Source: Clostridiales bacterium
GTDB taxonomy: Bacteria; Bacillota; Clostridia; Christensenellales; Aristaeellaceae
Direction: 5' to 3'
DNA length: 20,921 nt
NCBI GenBank assembly: GCA_004557805.1
Contig: SFFS01000020.1
Location: 1 to 20,921 of the forward strand
Shown: positions 1-7,130 of the stretch, one piece after another
Numbering within the stretch: the stretch's first letter is position 1
How the letters are laid out: each line of letters starts with the position of its first letter
The notes under the pieces: model-generated
The model's input: the letters and a program-made list of their open reading frames with translations, nothing else
What the model was told of the DNA's origin: nothing
Databases searched by the model: none
Program-made: the position numbers and the translations under genes

Positions 1-540
1 GCGGAGCCCCATCGTTCTTGCAGGGCGGCGAAGCCGCTGTAAGCTGTAACGCGCAATGTTCGCATGCCCGCAGGCATGCGGACGAGCTGGCAGGGCGGCA
101 GGGAGAGGGAAATGCGGCGCAAAGCCCTTGTGCCAGAAGGGAAGCATGGAGCGGCAAGAGGGAGGCACAGGAATCTCAGGCTCTTGCCGAGCGCCGAGGA
201 GGAGCGCAACCAGTAGCCGAAACAGCGCCCCAGAAGCGCGGTTCGAAACGAGAGGTAAGCCGAAGGCGCAGACGCGACGATAGAGAACCGCGGAGAGCGG
301 AACTTCATTGCTCTTACCGAACAACGAAGCCGTCGTAAAACTGCGGCGCTCAATGACTGCGGCGAGTGCGTGAATGCAAAGTGAGAATGCCGCGCATGTT
401 CCTGATCCTGTCTCCTGTCAGGCGGGATTCATAATTCAAACGCGACAGAACCGCCCTCGGGTATATCTGAAAAATTACTGCGTCGGAAAATCCAAGACAA
501 TCCCATGCAGTATTACATAAAGCCTGACGGACGCCCCACG
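1..540. other. Gene-free, hairpin-rich region
   Basis: I see no convincing coding sequence here. The open frames have arginine-rich, low-complexity translations typical of GC-rich noncoding DNA and lack ribosome binding sites. There are several inverted repeats: 25-37 (5 bp, GAA loop), 58-83 (11-bp stem with one G-T pair, loop CGCA), 116-134 (7 bp), 152-160 with 181-189 (9 bp perfect, 20-base loop), and 237-244 with 285-292 (8 bp perfect). Together they could form a structured RNA, or be the remains of an intergenic repeat or decayed gene. I do not recognise RNase P, tmRNA, SRP RNA or a group II intron domain V in it. Confidence 0.4.
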
Positions 541-544
541 CCGT

Positions 545-805
545 CTACAATCTGCTGATTTCTTGACGTATGTCCAGTACGCCTGCGAAACCGGCAATCT
601 GCATCCAACGCGAAATCATCTCATCATCCTTCATGCAAATCGCGCGGTAATGCCCTCGATTCAGCCCCGCTAAACCTTCGGCTTCCCTTCTCGAACGAAC
701 GAAAAATCCGCTCGGACTGTCGTCACTTTCCATTCCAAAAGCTCCAGCGCTGAACAAAGATTCATTGCCCGTCCACAAGGGATGAAGCGGCCGGTCGAAC
801 GCCAT
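545..805 (-). CDS. Small hypothetical protein, possibly a gene remnant
   Basis: This is an 86-residue reading frame with balanced composition (several Trp, Met, Phe and acidic residues). It looks more protein-like than the shadow frames nearby, but I do not recognise a family. The ATG at 805 is preceded directly by an AGAGG-like stretch with no proper spacing. An in-frame stop lies about 24 bases upstream, so the start is weak; a CTG a few codons earlier is an alternative. It lies 167 bases downstream of egsA on the same strand, separated from it by two inverted repeats. It has lower GC than its neighbours. It may be a real small gene, or the C-terminal piece of a truncated one. Confidence 0.3.
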   Translation of the reverse strand: MAFDRPLHPLWTGNESLFSAGAFGMESDDSPSGFFVRSRREAEGLAGLNRGHYRAICMKDDEMISRWMQIAGFAGVLDIRQEISRL

Positions 806-853
806 CCTCTGCGTTTCTGCCAGGTATTAGGGGAGGGCGCGGCATACGGACAA

Positions 854-893
854 AACCGGATGCGGTTTGCGTGAACTCTGCATGCATCCGGTT
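854..893. repeat. Inverted repeat, 10-bp arms
   Basis: AACCGGATGC at 854-863 is the perfect complement of GCATCCGGTT at 884-893, with a 20-base loop. It lies between egsA and the small frame at 545-805. There is no adjacent T-run, so it is not an obvious terminator. Confidence 0.6.
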
Positions 894-912
894 CCGCTCC
901 GCTGTGGCGAAA

Positions 913-928
913 GGCGGCGAAAGCCGCC
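913..928 (-). terminator. Weak terminator-like hairpin after egsA
   Basis: GGCGGC, loop GAAA, GCCGCC: a compact 6-bp GC stem about 45 bases downstream of the egsA stop codon. On the minus strand it is followed by TTTCGCC only, so the T-run is short. It is the best candidate for the end of the GNAT-radical SAM-egsA transcript. Confidence 0.4.
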
Positions 929-971
929 CTGAACATAAAAGCCGAATTTTCGCTGCGCTGAGAAGCATCCG

Positions 972-2264
972 TCAGATTTCGATTTCCGCGGCGTAACGCT
1001 CCAGCAGCCCGGCATCCTCGATGACCTGTATCAGCGTGTGCTTGACCTTCATGTCGTTGCAGTAGCGAACGCCTGCGCGGATGTTCTCCTCGCCATAGAG
1101 CGCGCGGAAATCCGCCGGATCGAAGCCTGCGCGGCGCAGCTGGTCGCCCAGAACTTCGGGGCCGGGCGTTTCGGACAGAATCGCGCGAATCTCCGGCCAC
1201 GCCTCGACGATGCTGCACACGTGATCTTCATGCGTGCCCGCCTTGTCCTGCATGGCGATGATGTCGTCCGCCATCGCAGGGAAGCGCCGGCGCAGCCCGG
1301 CTTCCCATTTCTCCCGGTCGAACCGGTGCGCGAACGCCGCCGGATCCTCGGTCAGCAGCCGCTTGCGCAGCCGCTCCACGATCAGCGAACAGTGCCCTAC
1401 GTTTTCGCCGTGCGAGAAGTACGGCTCGTGATGCACCTGGCCGTAAATTTCGAAATAATGCGCCAGGAGATGCTCCGCGCCGCTGCCGGGCCGCGAAACC
1501 AACACGTAACCCGCCGCAACGCCGATGAGGATCAGGCTTTCGGCCAGAATGCCGATGGCCTCCGGCTCGCGGCGCATGCAGCCGTCAATGTTTTCGGCCA
1601 CTGCGCGCAGGCCCTCGTCCACCCAGTTGTAGACCGGCTCGCACAGCGCTTCGCCCGTGAGGAGCTTCGCCAGTTTCCAGTCGGACAGCGCGGAATACTT
1701 GCCCAGCACGTCGCCGAGCCCCGCGCGGATGCAGACCATCGGCGCGCTGCACAGCACGTCGATATCCGCGATGATCCAGCGCGGCACCTGCTGCGGAATG
1801 GTGAACTTCAGCCCCTTCTGCGTGAGCACGCTCGTGTTCGTGGCGATGCCGTCCATCGAGGGGGCGGTGCAGACGTACAGATTCGGAACGCCGTGCGCGT
1901 GCGCCAGATATTTCGTCAGATCGTTGATAACGCCGCCGCCAACGCCCACGACGGCTTCAATGCGCTCGTCCATGCGCGCTTCCAGAAACGCGATCGCCTC
2001 TTCGTCCGGCTCGACGTGCTCTATCTGCGGGAAGCACGCTTCGCGCACCTCAAAGCCGTTTTCGGTCAGGATTTTTACGGCGGCTTCGCCGCAGGCGGCG
2101 CGCGTGTTCAAATCGCTGACCACGAGCAGCCGCTTATATCCGGACAGATATTCCGGCAGCTTCGAAAGTGCGTTCTTGCCGACATAGATCGCCCGCGTGT
2201 CGCAGCGGTGTATCTGACCGCACGCACAGCGGAATTCAGGCCGAAGCATCGATGAAAAATCCAT
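972..2264 (-). CDS. egsA: sn-glycerol-1-phosphate dehydrogenase (AraM/EgsA family)
   Basis: This predicted 430-residue cytoplasmic enzyme belongs to the iron-containing alcohol dehydrogenase-like group. The family reduces dihydroxyacetone phosphate to sn-glycerol-1-phosphate with NAD(P)H. The sequence shows an N-terminal nucleotide-binding half with the GVGGGVINDLTKY motif (about 107-119). The three expected metal ligands follow: Asp185 in GLGDVLGKY, His265 in SGAEH and His285 in FSHGENVGH. Length is slightly above the roughly 390-400 residues of the Bacillus protein. The ATG at 2264 sits just behind a GAGGAGGA ribosome site and 21 bases after the radical SAM stop, so it is the third gene of the operon. 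In Bacillus the product feeds heptaprenylglyceryl phosphate synthesis; no PcrB-like partner is in this window. The family call is firm; the exact cofactor and metal are inferred. Confidence 0.9.
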   Translation of the reverse strand: MDFSSMLRPEFRCACGQIHRCDTRAIYVGKNALSKLPEYLSGYKRLLVVSDLNTRAACGEAAVKILTENGFEVREACFPQIEHVEPDEEAIAFLEARMDERIEAVVGVGGGVINDLTKYLAHAHGVPNLYVCTAPSMDGIATNTSVLTQKGLKFTIPQQVPRWIIADIDVLCSAPMVCIRAGLGDVLGKYSALSDWKLAKLLTGEALCEPVYNWVDEGLRAVAENIDGCMRREPEAIGILAESLILIGVAAGYVLVSRPGSGAEHLLAHYFEIYGQVHHEPYFSHGENVGHCSLIVERLRKRLLTEDPAAFAHRFDREKWEAGLRRRFPAMADDIIAMQDKAGTHEDHVCSIVEAWPEIRAILSETPGPEVLGDQLRRAGFDPADFRALYGEENIRAGVRYCNDMKVKHTLIQVIEDAGLLERYAAEIEI

Positions 2265-2285
2265 AATCCTCCTCCTCGCCTTTGT

Positions 2286-3152
2286 TCATATAGAGTCGAA
2301 CAGGCTTACCTGCCGTGCGGGAAGCTCCCGCAGATAGGCGAAAAGCCCGTCGGTATCGCAGCGAATTCCATAGCGCGCGCAGTCCCGGCGCAGGATTTCG
2401 GTCAGCCGCGCACTGTTTGGACTTTCGCATACGTAAGCGTTTCCGTATCTTCGGACGTATTCGTCTTTCAGCCCCGGAAAACGCGCGTCCAGCGCGCGGT
2501 AAAAATATTCCCGGCCGCCCTCGCGCAGCGTTACGCCGAAGCCGAACGTGATGATCCCGTAAACCCCGGCCTCCGCGCACGCGGCAAGCAGCGCGCGCAG
2601 GTTTTCTTCCGTGTCGTTGAGAAACGGCAGGATGGGGCAGAGCCAGACGATTGTCGCTATGCCCGCCGCGTGAAACGCCCGAAGCGCTTCCAGCCGCCGC
2701 TGCGTATTGCAGACGTTCGGCTCGAGCGCGCCGCACAGCGCCGCATCCCACGTCGTCAGCGTCATCTGCACGACGCACTTTGCCTGCCGGTTGATTTCGC
2801 ACAGCAGCTCCATATCGCGCAGGATCAGATCGCTTTTCGTCAGCACCGACAGGCCGAAGCCGCGGTTTGCGATGATCTCCAGACAGCGGCGCGTCAGGCG
2901 CAGCTCCTTTTCCAGCGGCAGATAGGGGTCGCACATGCTGCCTGTGCCGAGCATGCACGGCCGGCGTTTTGCGCGCAGCGCCGCGTCGAGCAGCTCCGGC
3001 GCGTTGCGCTTAACGGCTACGTCCTCGAACGCATGCTCGATGCGGTAGCACGCGCTGCGGCTGTCGCAGTAGATACAGCCGTGCGTGCAGCCGCGATAGA
3101 GATTGAACCCATTGCGCGCCGAGAGCAGGGCTTTCGCATCGACGAAGTGCAT
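2286..3152 (-). CDS. Radical SAM protein, SPL (spore photoproduct lyase-like) family
   Basis: A 288-residue radical SAM protein. The iron-sulphur cluster motif CxxxCxxC is at Cys22, Cys26 and Cys29 (RGCTHGCIYCDSR), close to the N-terminus as in the short Rv2578c/SplB-related group rather than true spore photoproduct lyase, which is longer. A GTGSMCDPYLPLEKE segment and a TLTTWD segment fit that subgroup. The substrate is unknown. Its ATG overlaps the stop of the upstream GNAT gene (TAATG), implying translational coupling. It is followed after 21 bases by egsA. No accessory domain is visible. A DNA-repair role is possible by family but is not shown here. Confidence 0.85.
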   Translation of the reverse strand: MHFVDAKALLSARNGFNLYRGCTHGCIYCDSRSACYRIEHAFEDVAVKRNAPELLDAALRAKRRPCMLGTGSMCDPYLPLEKELRLTRRCLEIIANRGFGLSVLTKSDLILRDMELLCEINRQAKCVVQMTLTTWDAALCGALEPNVCNTQRRLEALRAFHAAGIATIVWLCPILPFLNDTEENLRALLAACAEAGVYGIITFGFGVTLREGGREYFYRALDARFPGLKDEYVRRYGNAYVCESPNSARLTEILRRDCARYGIRCDTDGLFAYLRELPARQVSLFDSI

Positions 3153-3655
3153 TACAGGTACAGGTTCATCAGCAGCGCGTCGTAATACGCGCCGCCGATT
3201 TTGCCGAAACGGCGGAAGAAGCCGATTTCCTCGAAGCCGAACGAGCGGTACAGCGCGATCGCGCCGAGATTGTCCGCGCGCACTTCCAGAGAGATGATCT
3301 CGATTCCCGCCTCGCGCGCCTGTTCGATGGCGCGCTGCATCAGCGCGCGGCCGATCCCCTGCCGCCAGCGCGGCCTGCGGACGCAGACGCTCAGCTCCGC
3401 GCGATGGGCGAAGCGGCGCTTGAGCGGAGCGACGTGGCAGTTGCCGATGATTTCGCCGCCGTCCACGGCCACGAGGTTGGTCTCGCGCGGATCCGCCGCG
3501 AACGAGGCCAGCGCGTCGCGCGCCTGTTCGACGGTCAGGGGAAGCCCCTCCGCGCCGAAGGAGAGGTTGTCGGATTCCGCGCCGACCGCGCGGCAGAAAG
3601 CAAGCATTGCCACCGCGTCGTCCGGCCCGACGGGGCGGATGCGATAAGCGCTCAT
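3152..3655 (-). CDS. GNAT-family N-acetyltransferase
   Basis: A GCN5-related acetyltransferase of 167 residues. The acetyl-CoA pyrophosphate-binding motif is RQGIGRA (about 98-104), preceded by the ELSVCVRRPRW strand. The C-terminal NLGAIALYRSFGFEEIG (about 129-145) is the typical RimI/RimL-type end. I chose the ATG at 3655 because GGAGG lies nine bases ahead of it. An in-frame ATG at 3679 would add eight residues (MQERRFVL) but lacks a ribosome site. It is the first gene of the operon, about 40 bases behind a strong promoter. The acceptor could be a protein N-terminus, an amine or an antibiotic-like small molecule; the sequence does not decide. Confidence 0.85.
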   Translation of the reverse strand: MSAYRIRPVGPDDAVAMLAFCRAVGAESDNLSFGAEGLPLTVEQARDALASFAADPRETNLVAVDGGEIIGNCHVAPLKRRFAHRAELSVCVRRPRWRQGIGRALMQRAIEQAREAGIEIISLEVRADNLGAIALYRSFGFEEIGFFRRFGKIGGAYYDALLMNLYL

Positions 3656-3700
3656 GAGGACGAACCTCCGCTCCTGCATAAAATAGGAAATCCGAGCCTG

Positions 3701-3729
3701 ATTATATCAGAACGCGCGGGGATGTTCAA
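3701..3729 (-). promoter_or_regulatory. Promoter of the GNAT-radical SAM-egsA operon
   Basis: On the minus strand TTGAAC (3724-3729) and a perfect TATAAT (3701-3706) are separated by 17 bases. Transcription should start near 3694, giving a leader of about 40 bases. Its -35 box is only three bases from the -35 box of the plus-strand promoter at 3733, so the two are back to back. Confidence 0.75.
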
Positions 3730-3732
3730 GGC

Positions 3733-3761
3733 TTGCCAACCTGGGCCGGATGCGGTATACT
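3733..3761 (+). promoter_or_regulatory. Promoter of the zinc-ribbon gene
   Basis: TTGCCA (3733-3738), a 17-base spacer, then TATACT (3756-3761). The start is expected near 3768, about 30 bases ahead of the ATG at 3797. It is divergent from and adjacent to the GNAT operon promoter, so one regulator could affect both. Confidence 0.7.
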
Positions 3762-3796
3762 ACCTGCTACATCATGCGGTAAGGAAGCGATAGAAG

Positions 3797-4003
3797 ATGA
3801 GATGCGGCTGTCCCGAATGCGGGGCGTATATGATCCAGTCCGAAAGCCTGAACCTCGCGTGCGTGTGCCCGGAGTGCGGCTACCGGTGCAGCGCGTGCAT
3901 GGGCACGAATACCGTCATCCGGCGCGATCAGCTGAGGGAGAAAATCTCCGAGCGGCTGCGCCAGGCGGAAGAGGCGCAGAGGGAGTTCGAGGGGCGGATC
4001 TGA
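3797..4003 (+). CDS. Small zinc-ribbon protein
   Basis: A 68-residue protein. It has three CxxC pairs: Cys5/Cys8 (CPEC), Cys24/Cys27 (CPEC) and Cys31/Cys34 (CSAC), with an additional Cys at 3 and 22. Two pairs can form one zinc ribbon and the third may bind a second metal or be structural. The last 25 residues are a charged helix rich in Glu, Arg and Gln. AAGGAAG precedes the ATG at a suitable distance. It has its own promoter (3733-3761) and terminator (4017-4049), so it is a stand-alone transcription unit. The function is unknown; nucleic-acid or protein binding is usual for such ribbons. It is probably real because of the Cys pattern, promoter and terminator. Confidence 0.75.
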   Translation: MRCGCPECGAYMIQSESLNLACVCPECGYRCSACMGTNTVIRRDQLREKISERLRQAEEAQREFEGRI

Positions 4004-4016
4004 ACGGGAAAACGCG

Positions 4017-4049
4017 GCCGGGAGCGGAATGCTTCCGGCTTTTTGTTTT
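4017..4049 (+). terminator. Intrinsic terminator after the zinc-ribbon gene
   Basis: A 9-bp stem (GCCGGGAGC with GCTTCCGGC, one G-T pair), 5-base loop, followed by TTTTTGTTTT. It starts 13 bases after the stop codon. Confidence 0.85.
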
Positions 4050-4101
4050 CCGGCGCGCTGGGTGTGCCCAAAAAGGAACGAAACCCGCCTGCAAGATCGA
4101 A

Positions 4102-4120
4102 TGTTCGTGTTTTGCGAACA
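4102..4120. promoter_or_regulatory. Candidate operator palindrome upstream of the BMP operon
   Basis: TGTTCG, seven bases, CGAACA: a perfect 6-bp dyad about 60 bases ahead of the BMP promoter. CGAACAAT resembles half of a Firmicutes PurR box (AWWWCCGAACWWT). However, the two halves point outward here, rather than inward as in the Bacillus pur operon. Purine-linked control of a nucleoside importer would make sense but is only an inference. Confidence 0.35.
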
Positions 4121-4179
4121 ATTTTCGCTATAAATCTCTTGAATATTCGGAAAAAATGCGATTTTTGGCGAAATACCCC

Positions 4180-4208
4180 TTTACATCTTCGGGAATGTGC
4201 GGTATAAT
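4180..4208 (+). promoter_or_regulatory. Strong sigma-A promoter of the BMP transporter operon
   Basis: TTTACA (4180-4185), a 17-base spacer, and a perfect TATAAT (4203-4208). The start is expected near 4215, giving a leader of about 29 bases. That is too short for a riboswitch. Confidence 0.85.
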
Positions 4209-4243
4209 CCACCCGTATTCCAAATTACAGTGGAGGGTATGTT

Positions 4244-5425
4244 ATGAAGAAGTTCCTGGCTCTGGCGCTCTGTCTGGTTATGATGCTCGGCTGCGTCGCC
4301 GCCGCCGACGGTATCCCGGCCGATGAGATCAAGGTCGGCGTCATCCTGCTGCACGACGAAAACGTCGGCTACGATTACGCGCACATCCTTGGCCGCGACT
4401 ACATGAAGGAAACCCTCGGCCTGTCCGACGATCAGGTTATCACCGAGTACAACATTCCCGAAAGCGAAGAGTGCTACGACGCCGCGCTGCGTCTCGTCTC
4501 CAAGGGCTGCAACATCGTCTTCGCCGACAGCTTCGGCCATGAAGACTATCTGCTGCAGGCTGCCGAGGAAAACCCGGACGTCGAATTCTGCCATGCCACC
4601 GGCTACCAGGCCGCGCTGACCGGCACGGAAAACCTTCACAACTTCATGCCCTCCGTTTATGAGAGCCGCTATGTGTCCGGCGTTGTCGCTGGCATGAAGC
4701 TGGCCGAAGTTTACGGCGCGGATACCGATGCCAAGATCGGCTATGTCGGCGCTTTCAGCTACGCCGAAGTGGTTTCCGGCTACACCGCTTTCTTCCTCGG
4801 CGTCCGCAGCGTCTGCCCGAACGTCACCATGGAAGTCAAGTACACCGGCTCCTGGGCCGATCAGGCCGTTGAGCGCGAAGTCGCCCAGGCCCTCATCGAA
4901 GACGGCTGCGTCCTCATTTCCCAGCACGCTGATACCACCGGCGCCGCCTCCGCCTGCGAAGAAGCCGGCGTGTGGCATGTGGGCTACAATGTCGGCATGA
5001 TCGACACCGCCCCCAACACCACCCTCACCTCCGCTTCCCTCAAGTGGGGCCCCGACTACGCCTTCTTCGTCAACGCCCTCATCAACGGCGAAGAGCTTCC
5101 GACCGACCGTTCTGACGGCTATGAATCCGATGCGGTCTGGACCACCGAGCTGAACGCCAACACCGTCGCCGAAGGCACCCAGGAAGCCGTTGACTCCACC
5201 GTCGCCGCCATCGTGGCCGGTACCATTCGCGTGTTCGACAACAGCACCTTCACCGTGAACGGCGAAGCCGTTACCTCCACCGCCGGCCTCGAAGGCTTCA
5301 ACGGCGTGGAACATATGGTGACCGATGAAAACGGCGTGACCTACTTCGCCGAGCAGAACGGCTTCGCGGCCCCCGCGTTCTCGCTCCGCATCGACGGCAT
5401 CACCGAGCTGAACACCATCTTCTAA
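4244..5425 (+). CDS. BMP-family nucleoside-type substrate-binding lipoprotein
   Basis: A 393-residue extracytoplasmic solute-binding protein of the BMP/PnrA-like family. It is the receptor of the ABC importer encoded just downstream, and known members bind purine nucleosides. An N-terminal signal peptide (about 1-17) ends in MLGC, giving a likely lipidated Cys17. The mature part begins ADEIKVGVILLHDENVGYDYAH, typical of the family, and has two Rossmann-like lobes with segments such as FADSFGHEDYL and KIGYVGAF. TGGAGGG precedes the ATG. Codon use is notably biased (GAA, GCC, ACC), consistent with high expression. A terminator immediately behind it probably keeps the binding protein in excess over the membrane parts. 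The ligand could be a nucleoside or another small molecule; nucleoside is the default by family. Confidence 0.88.
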   Translation: MKKFLALALCLVMMLGCVAAADGIPADEIKVGVILLHDENVGYDYAHILGRDYMKETLGLSDDQVITEYNIPESEECYDAALRLVSKGCNIVFADSFGHEDYLLQAAEENPDVEFCHATGYQAALTGTENLHNFMPSVYESRYVSGVVAGMKLAEVYGADTDAKIGYVGAFSYAEVVSGYTAFFLGVRSVCPNVTMEVKYTGSWADQAVEREVAQALIEDGCVLISQHADTTGAASACEEAGVWHVGYNVGMIDTAPNTTLTSASLKWGPDYAFFVNALINGEELPTDRSDGYESDAVWTTELNANTVAEGTQEAVDSTVAAIVAGTIRVFDNSTFTVNGEAVTSTAGLEGFNGVEHMVTDENGVTYFAEQNGFAAPAFSLRIDGITELNTIF

Positions 5426-5438
5426 TTCCTCGCACATC

Positions 5439-5471
5439 AGGCGGGGCCGCGCAAACCGGCTCCGCCTTTTT
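5439..5471 (+). terminator. Internal terminator between binding protein and ATPase genes
   Basis: An 11-bp stem (AGGCGGGGCCG with CGGCTCCGCCT, one G-T pair), 7-base loop, followed by TTTTT. It is 13 bases after the stop. No separate promoter is evident before 5601, so it likely acts as a partial terminator that lowers expression of the ATPase and permeases. Confidence 0.8.
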
Positions 5472-5527
5472 CCGGTTTCTTGCGATTCCTGCAAATCTAT
5501 GAGTCGAGAGTCTGCTCCCCGCTCAAC

Positions 5528-5557
5528 GGCTTGTCAAAAAGGCTTTTTTGACAAGCT
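5528..5557. repeat. GTCAAAAA-type hairpin, copy 1
   Basis: CTTGTCAAAAA (5530-5540) pairs perfectly with TTTTTGACAAG (5545-5555), and the flanking G-C and G-T pairs extend it to 5528-5557. It sits in the leader of the ABC ATPase gene, 44 bases ahead of its start. A second hairpin with the same GTCAAAAA/TTTTTGAC core is at 20831-20858. Confidence 0.65.
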
Positions 5558-5600
5558 GAAATCATGCCCCCAGCTCACTTCAAAATCGGAGGCGCGCGCA

Positions 5601-7127
5601 ATGTCCCAAAACGCGATTGAACTGAAAAATATTTCCAAATATTTCGGCCCCGTCGCAGCGAACCATCATGTTTCGCTGACGGTGCGCAAGGGCGAAATCC
5701 TTTCGCTGCTGGGCGAAAACGGCAGCGGAAAAACCACGCTGATGAACATGCTCTCCGGCATTTACTATCCCGACGAGGGCGAAATTTACATCGACGGCAA
5801 GGAGGCGGCCATCCGCAGCCCGCGCGACGCGTTCGAGCACGGCATCGGCATGATCCACCAGCATTTCAAGCTCGTCGATATTTTCACCGCCGCCGAGAAT
5901 ATCATCCTCGGCATGGAGGGGAAGGGCCGGCTGAATCTCGCGGAGGCTTCCGCGAAGATTCGCGCGCTGTGCGAAAAGTACGGCTTTAAGATCGACCCCG
6001 ATGAAAAAGTATATAACATGTCCGTTTCCGAAAAGCAGACGGTGGAGATCATCAAACAGCTTTACCGCGGCGCGGACATTCTCATTCTCGACGAGCCGAC
6101 GGCCGTTCTGACCCCGCAGGAAACCGAACGGCTCTTCGAAGTGCTGCGCAATATGCGCGCCGACGGCAAGGCCATTATCATCATCACCCATAAGCTCAAC
6201 GAGGTGCTTGAAATTTCCGATCGCGTGGCCGTGCTGCGCAAGGGCGAATATATCGGATCTATCGAGACGGCGCAGGCCACCGAAAAATCGCTGACCGACA
6301 TGATGGTCGGCCATAAGGTCGATCTCGACATCGAGCGCGTCGATCCGGTCACCCCTGTGCCGCGTCTGTTCGTCAAAAACCTTACGTGCGTGGACAAATA
6401 CGGCGCAAAGACGCTGGACGACGTGTCCTTTGAGGTGACCAGCGGCGAAATTTTCGGCATCGCGGGCATTGCGGGCGCGGGCCAGAAATCGCTTCTGGAG
6501 GCCATTGCGGGCCTGGAGACTCCGGTTTCCGGTTCCATTCGGTTCATCGATCCGCGCACGGGCAAAGAGGAAGAACTTGTGGGCAAGAGCCCCAAGGCCA
6601 TCCGCGATATGGGCGTGGCGCTCTCGTTCGTGCCGGAGGATCGCCTGGGCATGGGCCTCGTCGGCGCAATGGGCATGACGGGCAACATGATGGTGCGCTC
6701 CTACCGCGACGGCAAGTCGCTCTTTACTGAGACGAAAAAGCCGCGCGTGCTTTCCGAAGATATTGTAAAGCAGCTCGACGTGGTTACGCCCAGCATCAAC
6801 ACGCCGGTGCGCCGCCTTTCCGGCGGCAACGTGCAGAAGGTGCTCGTCGGCCGTGAAATCGCCAACTCTCCCGCCGTGCTGATGACCGCCTACGCCGTGC
6901 GCGGCCTGGACATCAATACCAGCTATACGATCTATAACCTGCTGGGCGATGAGAAAAAGCGCGGCAGCGCGGTCGTGTTCGTGGGCGAGGATCTGGACGT
7001 GCTGCTGGCCCTGTGCGACCGCATTATGGTGCTCTCCAGCGGCCAGGTGACGGGCATTGTGGACGCGCGCAGCGCGACCAAGGAACAGATCGGCCTGATG
7101 ATGACGCAGCGCAGGAAGGGAGCGTAA
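5601..7127 (+). CDS. ABC transporter ATPase, double domain (BMP/nucleoside importer)
   Basis: A 508-residue cytoplasmic ATPase with two fused nucleotide-binding domains, as in YufO/NupA and sugar importers such as RbsA. Domain 1 has Walker A GENGSGKT (38-45), Q-loop MIHQHF, an altered signature SVSEKQ (141-146), Walker B LILDEPT (161-167) and the H-loop ITHKLNE. Domain 2 (from about 260) has the degenerate Walker A GIAGAGQKS, a good signature LSGGNVQK (406-413), and MTAYAVRGLD where the Walker B/D-loop would be. It therefore probably binds ATP without efficient hydrolysis, as is common in this class. The frame stays open upstream to 5499, but the ATG at 5601 with CGGAGG eight bases before it is clearly the start. 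The permease gene follows after three bases. Confidence 0.92.
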   Translation: MSQNAIELKNISKYFGPVAANHHVSLTVRKGEILSLLGENGSGKTTLMNMLSGIYYPDEGEIYIDGKEAAIRSPRDAFEHGIGMIHQHFKLVDIFTAAENIILGMEGKGRLNLAEASAKIRALCEKYGFKIDPDEKVYNMSVSEKQTVEIIKQLYRGADILILDEPTAVLTPQETERLFEVLRNMRADGKAIIIITHKLNEVLEISDRVAVLRKGEYIGSIETAQATEKSLTDMMVGHKVDLDIERVDPVTPVPRLFVKNLTCVDKYGAKTLDDVSFEVTSGEIFGIAGIAGAGQKSLLEAIAGLETPVSGSIRFIDPRTGKEEELVGKSPKAIRDMGVALSFVPEDRLGMGLVGAMGMTGNMMVRSYRDGKSLFTETKKPRVLSEDIVKQLDVVTPSINTPVRRLSGGNVQKVLVGREIANSPAVLMTAYAVRGLDINTSYTIYNLLGDEKKRGSAVVFVGEDLDVLLALCDRIMVLSSGQVTGIVDARSATKEQIGLMMTQRRKGA

Positions 7128-7130
7128 CAG

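Noticed and set aside
18..338. A 106-residue plus-strand frame at the left end
   Set aside because: Arg/Ala-rich with no ribosome site or recognisable domain; overlaps several hairpins.
1038..2255. A 405-residue plus-strand frame over egsA
   Set aside because: Antisense shadow with Arg/Ala/His-rich composition; egsA on the minus strand has all catalytic residues.
3680..3700. Start of the GNAT gene at 3679
   Set aside because: The ATG at 3655 has GGAGG at good spacing and gives the usual family N-terminus; the one at 3679 has no ribosome site.
4181..5494. A 437-residue minus-strand frame over the BMP binding-protein gene
   Set aside because: Glycine- and valine-rich antisense shadow; the plus-strand gene has promoter, ribosome site and clear motifs.
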